Of a stretch of 7,213 nucleotides of DNA, positions 1 to 7,192 are shown piece after piece. Under the pieces are notes generated by a model. That model saw only the letters and a program-made list of their open reading frames with translations. It had not been told where the DNA came from and did no database searches. A program made the position numbers and the translations under genes. Within the stretch, counting starts at the first letter, position 1. The number at the start of each line of letters is the position of its first letter. Source of the stretch: Thermodesulfatator sp. (GTDB lineage Bacteria; Desulfobacterota; Thermodesulfobacteria; Thermodesulfobacteriales; Thermodesulfobacteriaceae); assembly GCA_027036915.1 (NCBI GenBank), contig JALWCD010000194.1, forward strand, positions 1-7,213. Reading direction: 5' to 3'.

Positions 1-820
1 GGGCCAGCACCAAGCTTATGGCCCCTAGCACCCCGGGAAGCACGGCTCCGGGATGCGAAAGCTCAAAGTAAAGCCCGGCAAGGCCGAGCATGAGGAGAAA
101 ATAAGCCACCTGAGGGTGAGCCAGGATACGAAGAATTCTGGTCTTTAAATCCTCCCGGAAGGCCATCACCGGAGCCCCCCGCGTGTGGAGGACCACCTCC
201 CGCCCCTTTACCTTTACACGGTGTCCGTCAAGCTTTACGAGGAGCGTCGTAAGATCCGGGGTCAGGAGGTCCACGACCTTCTTCTTTAGGGCTTCCTCCG
301 CGGTGAGGGTTTCGCTTTCCGTGACCGCCTTTTCGGCAAACCGGAGGTTTCTTCCTCTCAAGCGGGCAAGGCTTTTGGCCCAGGCCACCAGGTCGTTTTC
401 GATCTTTTTCAGGGTCTTTTTATCGAGCTTTTCCCCGGTTAGGGTTACGGGATGGGCGGCTCCGAGATGGGTCCCCGGGGCCATGGCCGCGACATGGGCC
501 GCAAGCACCAGGAAAGTTCCGGCTGAGGCCGCCCGGGCCCCGGCCGGGGAAACATAGACCACCACCGGAACCGAGGACCCCAGCATGGCCTTTACGATCT
601 TCCGGGTGGACTCCACGAGACCCCCGGGGGTATCAATCTCCCAGATTACCGCCTGATAGCCCTTCTTCCGGGCCTCCTCAAGGCTCCGGATAAGGAAGGA
701 GGCCGAGGCCGGGGTGATGGCGTCCTCAAGCTTCAGCCAGAGTACCGGGGAGGAGGCTCCGCGAACCGTTCCGGCCAGACTTAAAAGAAGCAAAAGGAGC
801 AGTATCCCCGCGGTTTTCAT
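1..820 (-). CDS. nfeD: NfeD-family membrane serine protease (ClpP class), 3'-truncated by the window edge
   Basis: The 273 visible codons have no stop and continue past the left edge. Residues 1-22 form a signal peptide or membrane anchor with a run of seven leucines. A ClpP/crotonase-like fold follows, with EIDTPGG at about 61-67 and AASAGT at 97-102. By analogy with the characterised Pyrococcus 1510-N protease, Ser99 is the likely nucleophile and Lys139, in KKIEND, the likely general base of a Ser-Lys dyad. The segment RGRN (155-158) is also typical of the family. A hydrophobic stretch begins at about 238, the first of the membrane segments that normally precede a C-terminal OB-fold domain, which lies outside the window. 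Known members cleave membrane proteins, including the C-terminus of a stomatin partner. The ATG overlaps the stop of the upstream glycosylase gene (ATGA), so the two are probably translationally coupled. Family assignment is firm; the substrate is unknown. Confidence 0.9.
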   Translation of the reverse strand, partial: MKTAGILLLLLLLSLAGTVRGASSPVLWLKLEDAITPASASFLIRSLEEARKKGYQAVIWEIDTPGGLVESTRKIVKAMLGSSVPVVVYVSPAGARAASAGTFLVLAAHVAAMAPGTHLGAAHPVTLTGEKLDKKTLKKIENDLVAWAKSLARLRGRNLRFAEKAVTESETLTAEEALKKKVVDLLTPDLTTLLVKLDGHRVKVKGREVVLHTRGAPVMAFREDLKTRILRILAHPQVAYFLLMLGLAGLYFELSHPGAVLPGVLGAISLVLA

Positions 821-1482
821 CTCTCAAGCAGACTTTTAAAAAGTTTCAGGTCTTCCCAGGCCGCCCGTTTGGCCGCCGGATTCCGTAAAAGATAGGCCGG
901 ATGATAGGTGGGGACCACCGGGATCCCCTCAAGTTCATGCGCCCGGCCCCGGAGTCTGGAGAGCGGCTCGTCGGAAAGAAGAAGGCTTCTTGCCGCCACC
1001 GAGCCCAGGGCCAGTATGGCCCGGGGTTTAACCAGGCGGACCTGGCGCGCAAGGTAAGGGCGACAGGCCTCGATCTCCTCCCGTTCAGGGGTGCGGTTGC
1101 CCGGGGGCCGGCATTTGACCACGTTGGTGATGTAAAGTTCCTCCCGCTTAAGCCCTATGGCCGCAAGCATCTTATCCAGGAGTTTTCCCGCAGCCCCCAC
1201 GAAGGGCCGCCCCTCAAGGTCCTCCTCTCGCCCCGGAGCCTCGCCCACGAGCATGACCTCTGCCGGGCACGGCCCCTCCCCGGTGACCGCCTGGGTGCGC
1301 GTGCGATGAAGAGCACAGCGCCGACAGCGCTTGACCTCCTTTTCAAGATCCTCAAGCGTTTCCGGAACCAGAGGGTCCAGATCCAGAAAATTCTTTATCT
1401 CCGGATAGGCCGGCACAACCTCCACCCCCAGGGCCTCCAGATACCCTAGATAGGAACGCAGGAGTCTAATAAAATCTAACAT
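817..1482 (-). CDS. udg: Family 4 (iron-sulfur) uracil-DNA glycosylase
   Basis: A 221-residue enzyme that excises uracil arising from cytosine deamination, starting base-excision repair. Four cysteines fit the 4Fe-4S ligands of family 4 glycosylases: Cys53 and Cys56 (CRRC), Cys124 (VVKCRPPGNR) and Cys140. The active-site motif GEAPGREED is at 80-88, followed by GRPFVGAAGKLL (91-102). The uracil/DNA-binding loop HPAYLLRNP is at 194-202. About 50 residues precede the first cysteine, more than in short forms such as the Thermus enzyme; this extension (LLRSYLGYLEALGV) looks helical. I chose the ATG at 1482 because GGGAG lies about 9 bases upstream and homology starts near there. The frame stays open to 1986, but that stretch is antisense to icd. 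Family 4 enzymes are common in thermophiles and in bacteria lacking family 1 Ung. The gene leads a leftward pair with nfeD, overlapping it by 4 bases. Confidence 0.93.
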   Translation of the reverse strand: MLDFIRLLRSYLGYLEALGVEVVPAYPEIKNFLDLDPLVPETLEDLEKEVKRCRRCALHRTRTQAVTGEGPCPAEVMLVGEAPGREEDLEGRPFVGAAGKLLDKMLAAIGLKREELYITNVVKCRPPGNRTPEREEIEACRPYLARQVRLVKPRAILALGSVAARSLLLSDEPLSRLRGRAHELEGIPVVPTYHPAYLLRNPAAKRAAWEDLKLFKSLLER

Positions 1483-1587
1483 ATTCCCATGCTCCCAGTT
1501 TAGCCCCGGCGGAAAGGGGCGTAAAGGGTATTGTAAGGAAGCCCCTTTTGGTGTAGGTAAGCCTAAACTCCAGGCAAGGAGGCTTTT
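1483..1587. promoter_or_regulatory. Divergent intergenic region between udg and icd
   Basis: This 105-bp gap must contain the leftward udg-nfeD promoter and probably the rightward icd-leuS-lptE promoter. Leftward, TACAAT (1535 down to 1530) is a 5/6 match to the -10 box and would give a leader of about 40 bases to the udg ATG. No good -35 accompanies it; TTACCT sits 19 bases upstream, a wide spacing. Rightward, I find no convincing -35/-10 pair. The icd ribosome-binding site AAGGAGG is at 1576-1582, five bases from the ATG. Two inverted repeats flank the putative leftward -10 box, which suggests a shared operator. Confidence 0.4.
1497..1569. repeat. Two nested inverted repeats in the udg-icd intergenic region
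   Basis: The outer arms are AGTTTAG (1497-1503) and CTAAACT (1563-1569), perfect over 7 bp. The inner arms are AAAGGGGC (1513-1520) and GCCCCTTT (1541-1548), perfect over 8 bp with a 20-base loop. In RNA, a G-U pair extends the inner stem by one. The centres nearly coincide (about 1533 and 1530.5). No U-tract follows on either strand, so this does not look like an intrinsic terminator. It is better explained as an operator or by chance. Confidence 0.45.
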
Positions 1588-2811
1588 ATGGCGGAAAAGA
1601 TCCAACTCAGACCCGATGGTAGCCTTTCCGTTCCGGACGAACCCATCATTCCCTACATTGAGGGGGACGGGATCGGGGTGGACATCACCCCGGTGATGCG
1701 CCGGGTGCTGGACGCTGCAGTGGAGAAGGCCTACGGAGGCCGCCGTCGCATTCACTGGAAGGAGATTCTCGCCGGGGAGAAGGCCAGGGAGGCCACCGGG
1801 TCCTATCTTCCGGAGGAGACCCTTCAGGCCATAAAGGAACACGTGGTGGCCATCAAGGGTCCGCTTACCACCCCGGTGGGGGGCGGCATCCGGAGCCTCA
1901 ACGTGACCATTCGTCAGGTGCTTGATCTTTACGCCTGCGTGCGACCGGTGCGCTGGGTGCCCGGAACCCCGAGCCCGGTGAAACACCCGGAAAAGGTGGA
2001 TATGGTGGTTTTTCGGGAGAACACCGAGGATGTCTACGCCGGGATCGAATGGGAGTCGGGCTCAAAGGAGGCCCGAAGGCTCATCGAGTTCATCCGCGAG
2101 GAGTTCGGAAAGGAGATCCGTCCGGACTCCGGGATCGGCATAAAACCCATAAGCCCTTTTGGGACCAAGCGTCTGGTGCGCAAGGCCATTCAGTATGCGC
2201 TCGCCCGCGGAAAACCGAGCGTCACCCTGGTGCACAAGGGAAACATCATGAAGTTTACCGAAGGGGCCTTCTGTAAGTGGGGCTATGAACTGGCGCGAGA
2301 GGAATTTCCGGAAAAGACCGTGCCCGAGGCCGAGGTTGCCGAGCGCTACCCGGATGGGGTCCCTCAGGGCGTGGTGGTGATCAAGGACCGCATTGCGGAT
2401 GCCATGTTCCAGTGGGCCCTTTTAAGGCCCGAGGACTATAGCGTCCTTGCCATGCCCAATCTGAACGGGGACTACATGTCCGACGCCCTTGCGGCCCAGG
2501 TGGGGGGTCTCGGCATGGCCCCCGGGGGAAATATCGGTGACGGTTATGCGGTGTTTGAAGCCACGCACGGCTCGGCCCCCAAGTACGCCGGAAAGGATAA
2601 GGTCAACCCCAGCTCTCTCATCCTCTCCGGGATGATGATGCTTGAGTATCTGGGCTGGGAGGAGGCCGCACGCCTCATCTGGGAGGGGATCTCCCGCACG
2701 GTCCAGCAGAAGGTGGTAACCTACGATCTTGCCCGCCAGATTGAAGGGGCTAAAGAGGTCAAGTGTTCGGAGTTCGGCGAGGCCGTGATCGAGAATATCA
2801 GGAGCCTTTAA
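1588..2811 (+). CDS. icd: Isocitrate dehydrogenase, NADP-type
   Basis: A 407-residue homodimer-type enzyme, close to the 416 residues of E. coli Icd. It oxidatively decarboxylates isocitrate to 2-oxoglutarate in the cytoplasm. Isocitrate-binding Ser103 lies in GGGIRSLNV (98-106) and aligns with E. coli Ser113, the AceK phosphorylation site. Catalytic Tyr150 (NTEDVYAG) and Lys217 (VHKGN) are present. The metal aspartates are Asp271, Asp295 and Asp299 (NLNGDYMSD). The cofactor determinants match NADP enzymes: Lys332 and Tyr333 in APKYAG, and Tyr379 and Arg383 in VTYDLAR, align with E. coli Lys344, Tyr345, Tyr391 and Arg395. The start is set by AAGGAGG five bases before the ATG. The gene appears to lead a rightward unit, with leuS beginning 10 bp after its stop. 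I see no truncation or frameshift. Confidence 0.97.
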   Translation: MAEKIQLRPDGSLSVPDEPIIPYIEGDGIGVDITPVMRRVLDAAVEKAYGGRRRIHWKEILAGEKAREATGSYLPEETLQAIKEHVVAIKGPLTTPVGGGIRSLNVTIRQVLDLYACVRPVRWVPGTPSPVKHPEKVDMVVFRENTEDVYAGIEWESGSKEARRLIEFIREEFGKEIRPDSGIGIKPISPFGTKRLVRKAIQYALARGKPSVTLVHKGNIMKFTEGAFCKWGYELAREEFPEKTVPEAEVAERYPDGVPQGVVVIKDRIADAMFQWALLRPEDYSVLAMPNLNGDYMSDALAAQVGGLGMAPGGNIGDGYAVFEATHGSAPKYAGKDKVNPSSLILSGMMMLEYLGWEEAARLIWEGISRTVQQKVVTYDLARQIEGAKEVKCSEFGEAVIENIRSL

Positions 2812-2816
2812 GGAGG
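2810..2816 (+). promoter_or_regulatory. Ribosome-binding site of leuS
   Basis: AAGGAGG overlaps the last two bases of the icd stop codon. It lies five bases from the ATG at 2822, the same spacing as for icd. The in-frame GTG at 2819 would be only two bases away, so the ATG is the better start. The overlap with the stop codon suggests coupled translation from icd. Confidence 0.75.
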
Positions 2817-2821
2817 GCGTG

Positions 2822-5407
2822 ATGGCGGAGTATCGGCCGGAAGAAATAGAGCCCAGGTGGCAGAGGATCTGGGAGGAAAGGGGCGTTTTCCGGGTCTCCG
2901 AAGACCCGAAAAAGCCCAAATATTACGTGCTTGAGATGTTTCCCTATCCTTCCGGGCGCATTCACATGGGGCATGTGCGAAACTACACCATCGGGGATGT
3001 CATCGCCCGGTACAAGCGTATGCGGGGCTTTAATGTCCTTCATCCCATGGGCTGGGACGCCTTCGGACTTCCGGCCGAAAACGCCGCCCTCAAGCACGGA
3101 GTGCATCCCGCGGACTGGACCTATGACAACATCGACTACATGCGGCGGCAGCTCCGGCGCCTGGGCTTCAGCTACGACTGGAGCCGCGAGTTTGCCACCT
3201 GCGATCACGAGTACTATCGCCACGAGCAGCTCTTCTTCATCCAGATGCTTGAGCGGGGGCTCGCCTACCGGAAAAAGACCCTGGTGAACTGGTGTCCGAG
3301 CTGTCATACGGTGCTGGCCAACGAACAGGTGGAGGACGGGGCCTGCTGGCGCTGCGGAACGGAGGTCACCCAGAAGGAAATGGAGGGCTGGTTTTTCCGC
3401 ATCACGGCCTACGCCGAGGAACTCCTTTCGGGTCTGGAGAGGCTCCGGGAGAAGTGGCCGGAAAAGGTCCTTGTCATGCAGCGCAACTGGATCGGAAGGA
3501 GCGAGGGCGCGGAGATAGAGTTTGAGGTGGAGGGTCTTTCCGAGAAGATAACCGTCTTTACCACCCGGCCGGACACCCTCTACGGGGTGACCTTTGTTTC
3601 GCTCTCCCCGGAGCATCCCCTGGCCGAGCGTCTGGCCGAACGGGCCGGTTTAAGCGAGGCCCTTTCCGAACTTAAGGAACGCGCCCGCCGCACCCGCCGG
3701 GAAATTGAAGAAGGCCTTGCGGAAAAGGAGGGTCTTTTCCTTAAGGCTTATGCCGTTCACCCCTTAACCGGCGAGCGGATCCCCATCTATGCCGCAAACT
3801 TCGTGCTTATGGAATACGGTACCGGGGCCGTGATGGCCGTTCCGGCCCACGACCAGAGGGACTTTGAGTTCGCCAGAAAGTACGGCCTTCCCATAAAGGT
3901 GGTGATTAAGCCCCCGGAGGGAGACCTCGATCCCGAAACCATGGAGGCCGCCTACGAGGAGCCCGGGATCATGGTTAATTCCGGGCCTTTCACCGGGATG
4001 GAAAGCGAGGCGGGGAAACGGGCGGTTATTGAACATCTTGAACGCGAGGGCCTGGGGCGTCGCAGGGTGACCTATCGTTTAAGGGACTGGGGGGTTAGTC
4101 GTCAGCGCTACTGGGGCTGTCCCATCCCGGTGGTCTACTGCGAACGCTGCGGGATGGTCCCCGAAAAACCGGAAAACCTTCCGGTAAAGCTTCCCCTTAA
4201 TGCCCGGCTTGATGAGGCCGGGCGCTCCCCGCTTCCGAAACTTGAAAGCTTCGTCCGCACCACCTGTCCCCGCTGCGGGGGGCCGGCCCGGCGCGAGACC
4301 GACACCTTTGACACCTTCGTGGAGTCCTCCTGGTATTTCGCCCGCTTTGCCTGCCCGGAGGAAAGAGAGCCTCTCAATCGCAAGCGGGTCCACTACTGGC
4401 TTCCGGTGGATCAATACATCGGGGGAATCGAGCACGCCATCCTCCATCTTCTTTACGCCCGGTTTTTCACCCGGGTCCTTCGCGATCTGGGCTATCTTGA
4501 CTTTGACGAGCCCTTTGAGCGCCTTCTCACCCAGGGGATGGTCATCAAGGAGACCTATCGCTGCCCGCGCCACGGCTGGATCTATCCCGAGGAGGTCTCC
4601 GCGGAGGGCACCTGCCTTAAGGAGGGCTGCGGCGAGAAGGTTGTGGTGGGCCGACCGGAGAAGATGTCCAAGAGCAAGTGCAATGTGGTGGACCCGGACG
4701 AGATGATCCGCCGCTACGGGGCGGACACCGTGCGGCTCTTCATGCTCTTTGCCGCCCCGCCGGAAAAGGACCTTGAGTGGAGCGACCGGGGCATCGAGGG
4801 GGCCCATCGTTTCCTGAAACGCCTCTACAACCTGGTAATGGACCGGGCCGAAAGGCTCCGGACGGTTTCCCCCTACTCCGGGGACGGAAAGGACCTTTCC
4901 CCCGAGCTTCGGGCCCTAAGACGCAAGACCCATCAAACCATCCGCAAGGTGACCCAGGACCTTGAGGAGCGTCTTCATTTCAACACCGCCATCGCCGCGG
5001 TGATGGAACTTTTGAATCTTGTGGAGGACACGCTAAAGAAGGTTCCGGAGGATGAGAGACTTAATTCCGTTTTAAAGGAAACTCTGCGGGCGGTGGTGCT
5101 GCTTCTTTCCCCCATGACCCCGCATCTCTGTGAGGAGCTCTGGCAGGCCCTCGGGGAGGAGGGGCTGGTGGCCGAGGCCGCCTGGCCGGTCTGGGATGAA
5201 GAGGCGGCCCGCGAGGAGGAGGTGACCATCGTGGTCCAGGTGAACGGAAAGGTGCGGGACAACCTTCGTCTTCCCGCCGGAGCCGACGAGGAAACGGTGA
5301 GGGAGGCGGCCCTCTCCTCTCCCAGGGTCAAACGCCATATTGAGGGGCGGACCATCCGCAAGGTAATCTTTGTCCCCGGGAGGCTCATTAACTTTGTGGT
5401 GGGCTAG
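2822..5407 (+). CDS. leuS: Leucyl-tRNA synthetase
   Basis: A full-length class Ia synthetase of 861 residues, close to E. coli LeuRS (860), which attaches leucine to tRNA-Leu. In order: the HIGH-type motif HMGH at 48-51; a first zinc knuckle with Cys158, Cys161, Cys175 and Cys178; the CP1 editing domain from about 225 to 420, with the threonine-rich TTRPDT (247-252) and Asp344 in PAHDQRD, matching the E. coli editing residues Thr252 and Asp345; a second knuckle with Cys440, Cys443, Cys482 and Cys485; KMSKS at 614-618; the anticodon-binding helical domain at about 660-790; and a C-terminal domain ([14 protein letters not shown]). Just before KMSKS an insert carries Cys581, His584, Cys598 and Cys603, a possible third metal site. 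The gene is 10 bp after icd, and its last codons contain the probable start of lptE. The editing site looks intact. Confidence 0.98.
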   Translation: MAEYRPEEIEPRWQRIWEERGVFRVSEDPKKPKYYVLEMFPYPSGRIHMGHVRNYTIGDVIARYKRMRGFNVLHPMGWDAFGLPAENAALKHGVHPADWTYDNIDYMRRQLRRLGFSYDWSREFATCDHEYYRHEQLFFIQMLERGLAYRKKTLVNWCPSCHTVLANEQVEDGACWRCGTEVTQKEMEGWFFRITAYAEELLSGLERLREKWPEKVLVMQRNWIGRSEGAEIEFEVEGLSEKITVFTTRPDTLYGVTFVSLSPEHPLAERLAERAGLSEALSELKERARRTRREIEEGLAEKEGLFLKAYAVHPLTGERIPIYAANFVLMEYGTGAVMAVPAHDQRDFEFARKYGLPIKVVIKPPEGDLDPETMEAAYEEPGIMVNSGPFTGMESEAGKRAVIEHLEREGLGRRRVTYRLRDWGVSRQRYWGCPIPVVYCERCGMVPEKPENLPVKLPLNARLDEAGRSPLPKLESFVRTTCPRCGGPARRETDTFDTFVESSWYFARFACPEEREPLNRKRVHYWLPVDQYIGGIEHAILHLLYARFFTRVLRDLGYLDFDEPFERLLTQGMVIKETYRCPRHGWIYPEEVSAEGTCLKEGCGEKVVVGRPEKMSKSKCNVVDPDEMIRRYGADTVRLFMLFAAPPEKDLEWSDRGIEGAHRFLKRLYNLVMDRAERLRTVSPYSGDGKDLSPELRALRRKTHQTIRKVTQDLEERLHFNTAIAAVMELLNLVEDTLKKVPEDERLNSVLKETLRAVVLLLSPMTPHLCEELWQALGEEGLVAEAAWPVWDEEAAREEEVTIVVQVNGKVRDNLRLPAGADEETVREAALSSPRVKRHIEGRTIRKVIFVPGRLINFVVG
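5378..5383 (+). promoter_or_regulatory. Ribosome-binding site proposed for lptE, inside leuS
   Basis: GGGAGG within the leuS 3' end lies 10 bases before an in-frame TTG at 5394. It supports that TTG over the TTG at 5370, which would add eight residues before the signal peptide. No ATG or GTG precedes the lipobox in this frame. Confidence 0.55.
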
Positions 5408-5909
5408 GGCGGGGGTCTTTTTTTTATTTCTGGTTCTTCTGGGCTGCGGTTATCGTTTGCGCGGCCGGCCTCCGGGTTTTTCCCCGGCCTGGCGCACGAT
5501 TTACGTGGAGATTTTTAGAAACCGGACCTCGGAGACCCGGGCCGGGGTATGGCTTTCGGAGGCCCTGCGCCGGCGTTTTGCCCGCAGCGGATTCGTAAAG
5601 CTGGTAGATTCTCCGGAAAAAGCCGATTTAGTCCTCTCCGGCGAGATCAAGCGTCTTACCATTGGGGGGATCTCCTACGATGTGTATACCGAAACCCTTC
5701 AGAGGAGAATCTCCGTGCGGGTGGCAGCACGGATGCGGGATGCCCACGGCCGAGTCATCTGGCAGAACGAAAACCTTTCCCGTTATGAGAATTATCCGGT
5801 GGAGGGCACGGCTTCCGGGCTTCTCGATCCGGGAAGGGAGACGGCGCTCAAAAAACTGGCTGAAGACCTGGCCGAGATCGTTTATCACCAGATAACAGCC
5901 TCTTTTTAA
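5394..5909 (+). CDS. lptE: LPS-assembly lipoprotein LptE
   Basis: A predicted outer-membrane lipoprotein of 171 residues. In known systems LptE plugs the LptD barrel and helps insert lipopolysaccharide into the outer leaflet. From the TTG at 5394 there is a short n-region (MWWAR), a hydrophobic core at 6-16 and a lipobox LLGC, with Cys18 the lipidation site. The mature start, CGYRLRG, is the classic LptE opening. [10 protein letters not shown] (36-45) matches the family's strand-plus-NRT pattern, and ADLVLSGEI (77-85) matches its central strand. Length is close to E. coli LptE (193). The start overlaps the leuS end by 14 bases, implying coupled translation; the rare start codon makes the exact N-terminus less certain. 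leuS-lptE adjacency also occurs in enterobacteria, which supports the call. The holA gene that follows there is absent here. No GC-rich terminator hairpin is visible after the stop. Confidence 0.87.
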   Translation: MWWARAGVFFLFLVLLGCGYRLRGRPPGFSPAWRTIYVEIFRNRTSETRAGVWLSEALRRRFARSGFVKLVDSPEKADLVLSGEIKRLTIGGISYDVYTETLQRRISVRVAARMRDAHGRVIWQNENLSRYENYPVEGTASGLLDPGRETALKKLAEDLAEIVYHQITASF

Positions 5910-5961
5910 ATTTTTAGCCCAAAATATTTTTTGTTCGTCCTTTTTTAAAGTTTTGAAAGGC

Positions 5962-5989
5962 TTGACACTATCGCTAGAGCCGTTATTTT
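5962..5989 (+). promoter_or_regulatory. Sigma-70-type promoter for the KamA-family gene
   Basis: A perfect -35 box TTGACA (5962-5967) is followed after 16 bases by TATTTT (5984-5989), a 4/6 match to the -10 box. The surrounding stretch is much richer in A and T than the flanking genes. Transcription would start near 5996, giving a leader of about 70 bases. This separates the radical SAM gene from the icd-leuS-lptE unit. The rest of the gap 5910-6064 holds AT-rich sequence with no evident terminator hairpin and no further gene. Confidence 0.7.
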
Positions 5990-6048
5990 GAACTTAAGAA
6001 TTTGGAGAACTCCTTGTCTCAGGCCGGTGTTCCTTCCTGGAGTAATGG

Positions 6049-6060
6049 AAAGGAGGTGAT
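6049..6060 (+). promoter_or_regulatory. Extended Shine-Dalgarno sequence that sets the KamA-family start
   Basis: AAAGGAGGTGAT matches the complement of the conserved bacterial 16S rRNA 3' end over 12 bases, far more than most sites. The AAGGAGG core ends 8 bases before the ATG at 6065, the ideal distance. An in-frame ATG at 6059 overlaps the site and is too close to be used efficiently. The upstream in-frame TTG codons at 6002 and 6014 lie before this site and have no comparable one of their own. Confidence 0.85.
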
Positions 6061-6064
6061 GAGC

Positions 6065-7192
6065 ATGCCGCACAAGGTGCAGTTTGTGAAGGATCTTTCG
6101 GAATTGCCGCTTTCGCCCGAGGAAAGAACCCGCATTGAGAAAGTGGCTGAAAGATTTCCCTTTTTTTGCACTTCTTATTACTTGAGACTCATTAACTTCA
6201 ATGATCCGGAGGACCCTCTCCGTCGGGTGGTGGTTCCGGACGAGGGGGAGCTTGAGTCCTGGGGGCGGATAGATCCCTCAAACGAGGCCAATTACACCGT
6301 AATGGAGGGGGTGCAGCACAAATACGACTCCACAGTGCTGGTTCTGGCTTCGGATCGGTGTGCCGGGCTCTGTCGGTATTGTTTTCGCAAGCGTCTCTTC
6401 CTTCAGACGCCCGAAAAACGCGAGGAACGCCTGAAGGATATTTCGGCTCTTGTGCGCTATCTCGAAAGGCATCCCGAGGTCACCAATGTGATCTTTTCCG
6501 GGGGCGACGCCCTCATGCTTTCCACCCCGCGCCTTACGGAGCTGATCGAGGCCGTGCGCCGGGTGCCTCATGTGCGTTTCATTCGCCTGGGAAGCCGCAT
6601 CCTTTCCTACTGGCCGGAGAGGATTCTGAACGATCCGGAGCTTCTCGAACTCTTAAAGACCTACAGTCGGCCGGGGAAACGCATCTACCTTGTGACCCAT
6701 TTCGATCATCCCCGGGAGATCACCCCGGAGGCGGAGAGGGCCTGCGAGCTGCTTCTGCGGGCCGGAGTCCAGCTCTTAAACCAGTGTCCGCTTATCGCCG
6801 GGGTGAACGACGATCCGGAGGTGCTGGCCGAACTTTTCCGCAGGCTCGCTTCCCTGGGGGTGTCTCCCTACTATGTCTTTCAGTGCCGACCCACGGTGGG
6901 GAACAAACCCTACGCCGTGCCCATCGAGAGGGGCTACCGGATCTTTGAGACCGCCCGCGGGAGGGTCTCCGGAGTGGCCAAACGGGTGCGTTTCGTGATG
7001 TCGCACGCCATGGGGAAACTTGAGATCGCGGCCCTCACCGCCGAACACGTGATCTTTAAATTTCACCGTGCGGCCCGCAATCAGGATACCGGAAAGGTCC
7101 TGGTCTACCGGCGGAATCCGGAGGCCTACTGGCTTGACGATTACCGGGAACTCGTGGAGGAGGCCCCGCTCTTAGAGCAGCCCTTAACTTAG
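6065..7192 (+). CDS. KamA-family radical SAM protein (lysine 2,3-aminomutase-like, substrate uncertain)
   Basis: A 375-residue homologue of lysine 2,3-aminomutase, which moves an amino group from C2 to C3 of an amino acid using S-adenosylmethionine, a 4Fe-4S cluster and PLP. The cluster motif CAGLCRYC has Cys99, Cys103 and Cys106. GGD (146-148) is the SAM-binding motif. Arg108 aligns with clostridial Arg134, which binds the substrate carboxylate. Lys318 (MGK) aligns with the PLP lysine Lys337, although the glycine-rich loop before it is shorter. The two aspartates that bind the lysine epsilon-amino group (Asp293, Asp330) align with Arg275 (QCRPTVG) and Ser313 (VMSHAMG), so free lysine is an unlikely substrate. 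The C-terminal zinc cysteines of the clostridial enzyme are not seen. It is not a clear EpmB either. The gene has its own promoter and a very strong ribosome-binding site. The family is certain; the reaction is not. Confidence 0.88.
   Translation: MPHKVQFVKDLSELPLSPEERTRIEKVAERFPFFCTSYYLRLINFNDPEDPLRRVVVPDEGELESWGRIDPSNEANYTVMEGVQHKYDSTVLVLASDRCAGLCRYCFRKRLFLQTPEKREERLKDISALVRYLERHPEVTNVIFSGGDALMLSTPRLTELIEAVRRVPHVRFIRLGSRILSYWPERILNDPELLELLKTYSRPGKRIYLVTHFDHPREITPEAERACELLLRAGVQLLNQCPLIAGVNDDPEVLAELFRRLASLGVSPYYVFQCRPTVGNKPYAVPIERGYRIFETARGRVSGVAKRVRFVMSHAMGKLEIAALTAEHVIFKFHRAARNQDTGKVLVYRRNPEAYWLDDYRELVEEAPLLEQPLT

Noticed and set aside
183..557. A 124-codon plus-strand frame rich in Ser, Arg and Phe
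   Set aside because: It is antisense to the protease domain of nfeD, which carries the conserved serine and lysine.
901..1449. A 182-codon plus-strand frame opposite udg
   Set aside because: The udg frame carries all four cluster cysteines and both active-site motifs; this frame has low-complexity composition and no family features.
1531..1559. Rightward promoter for icd with TTGTAA and TAGGTA
   Set aside because: The spacing of 17 is right, but TAGGTA matches only two of six -10 positions, so it is not supported.
1483..1986. Upstream extension of the glycosylase frame to 389 residues
   Set aside because: The added 168 residues are antisense to the conserved N-terminal half of icd and show no family features. 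The ATG at 1482 has a ribosome-binding site and gives a normal family length.
2798..3616. A 272-codon open frame on the minus strand
   Set aside because: It lies opposite leuS. Long antisense frames are expected in GC-rich coding DNA, and the translation shows no recognisable domain.
4079..4807. A 242-codon open frame on the minus strand
   Set aside because: It is the antisense shadow of the conserved leuS core, including KMSKS, with no ribosome-binding site or motif support.
5905..5950. Possible intrinsic terminator after lptE
   Set aside because: T-runs are present, but no GC-rich stem precedes them. The only palindromes are weak A/T ones such as AAAATATTTT.
5959..5981. Short GGCT/AGCC inverted repeat spanning the -35 box and spacer of the KamA-family promoter
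   Set aside because: Four-base arms over a 15-base gap are expected by chance.
6002..6064. N-terminal extension of the KamA-family protein from TTG at 6002
   Set aside because: The extension lies before an almost perfect ribosome-binding site, begins only a few bases after the predicted transcription start, and has no counterpart that I recognise in the family.
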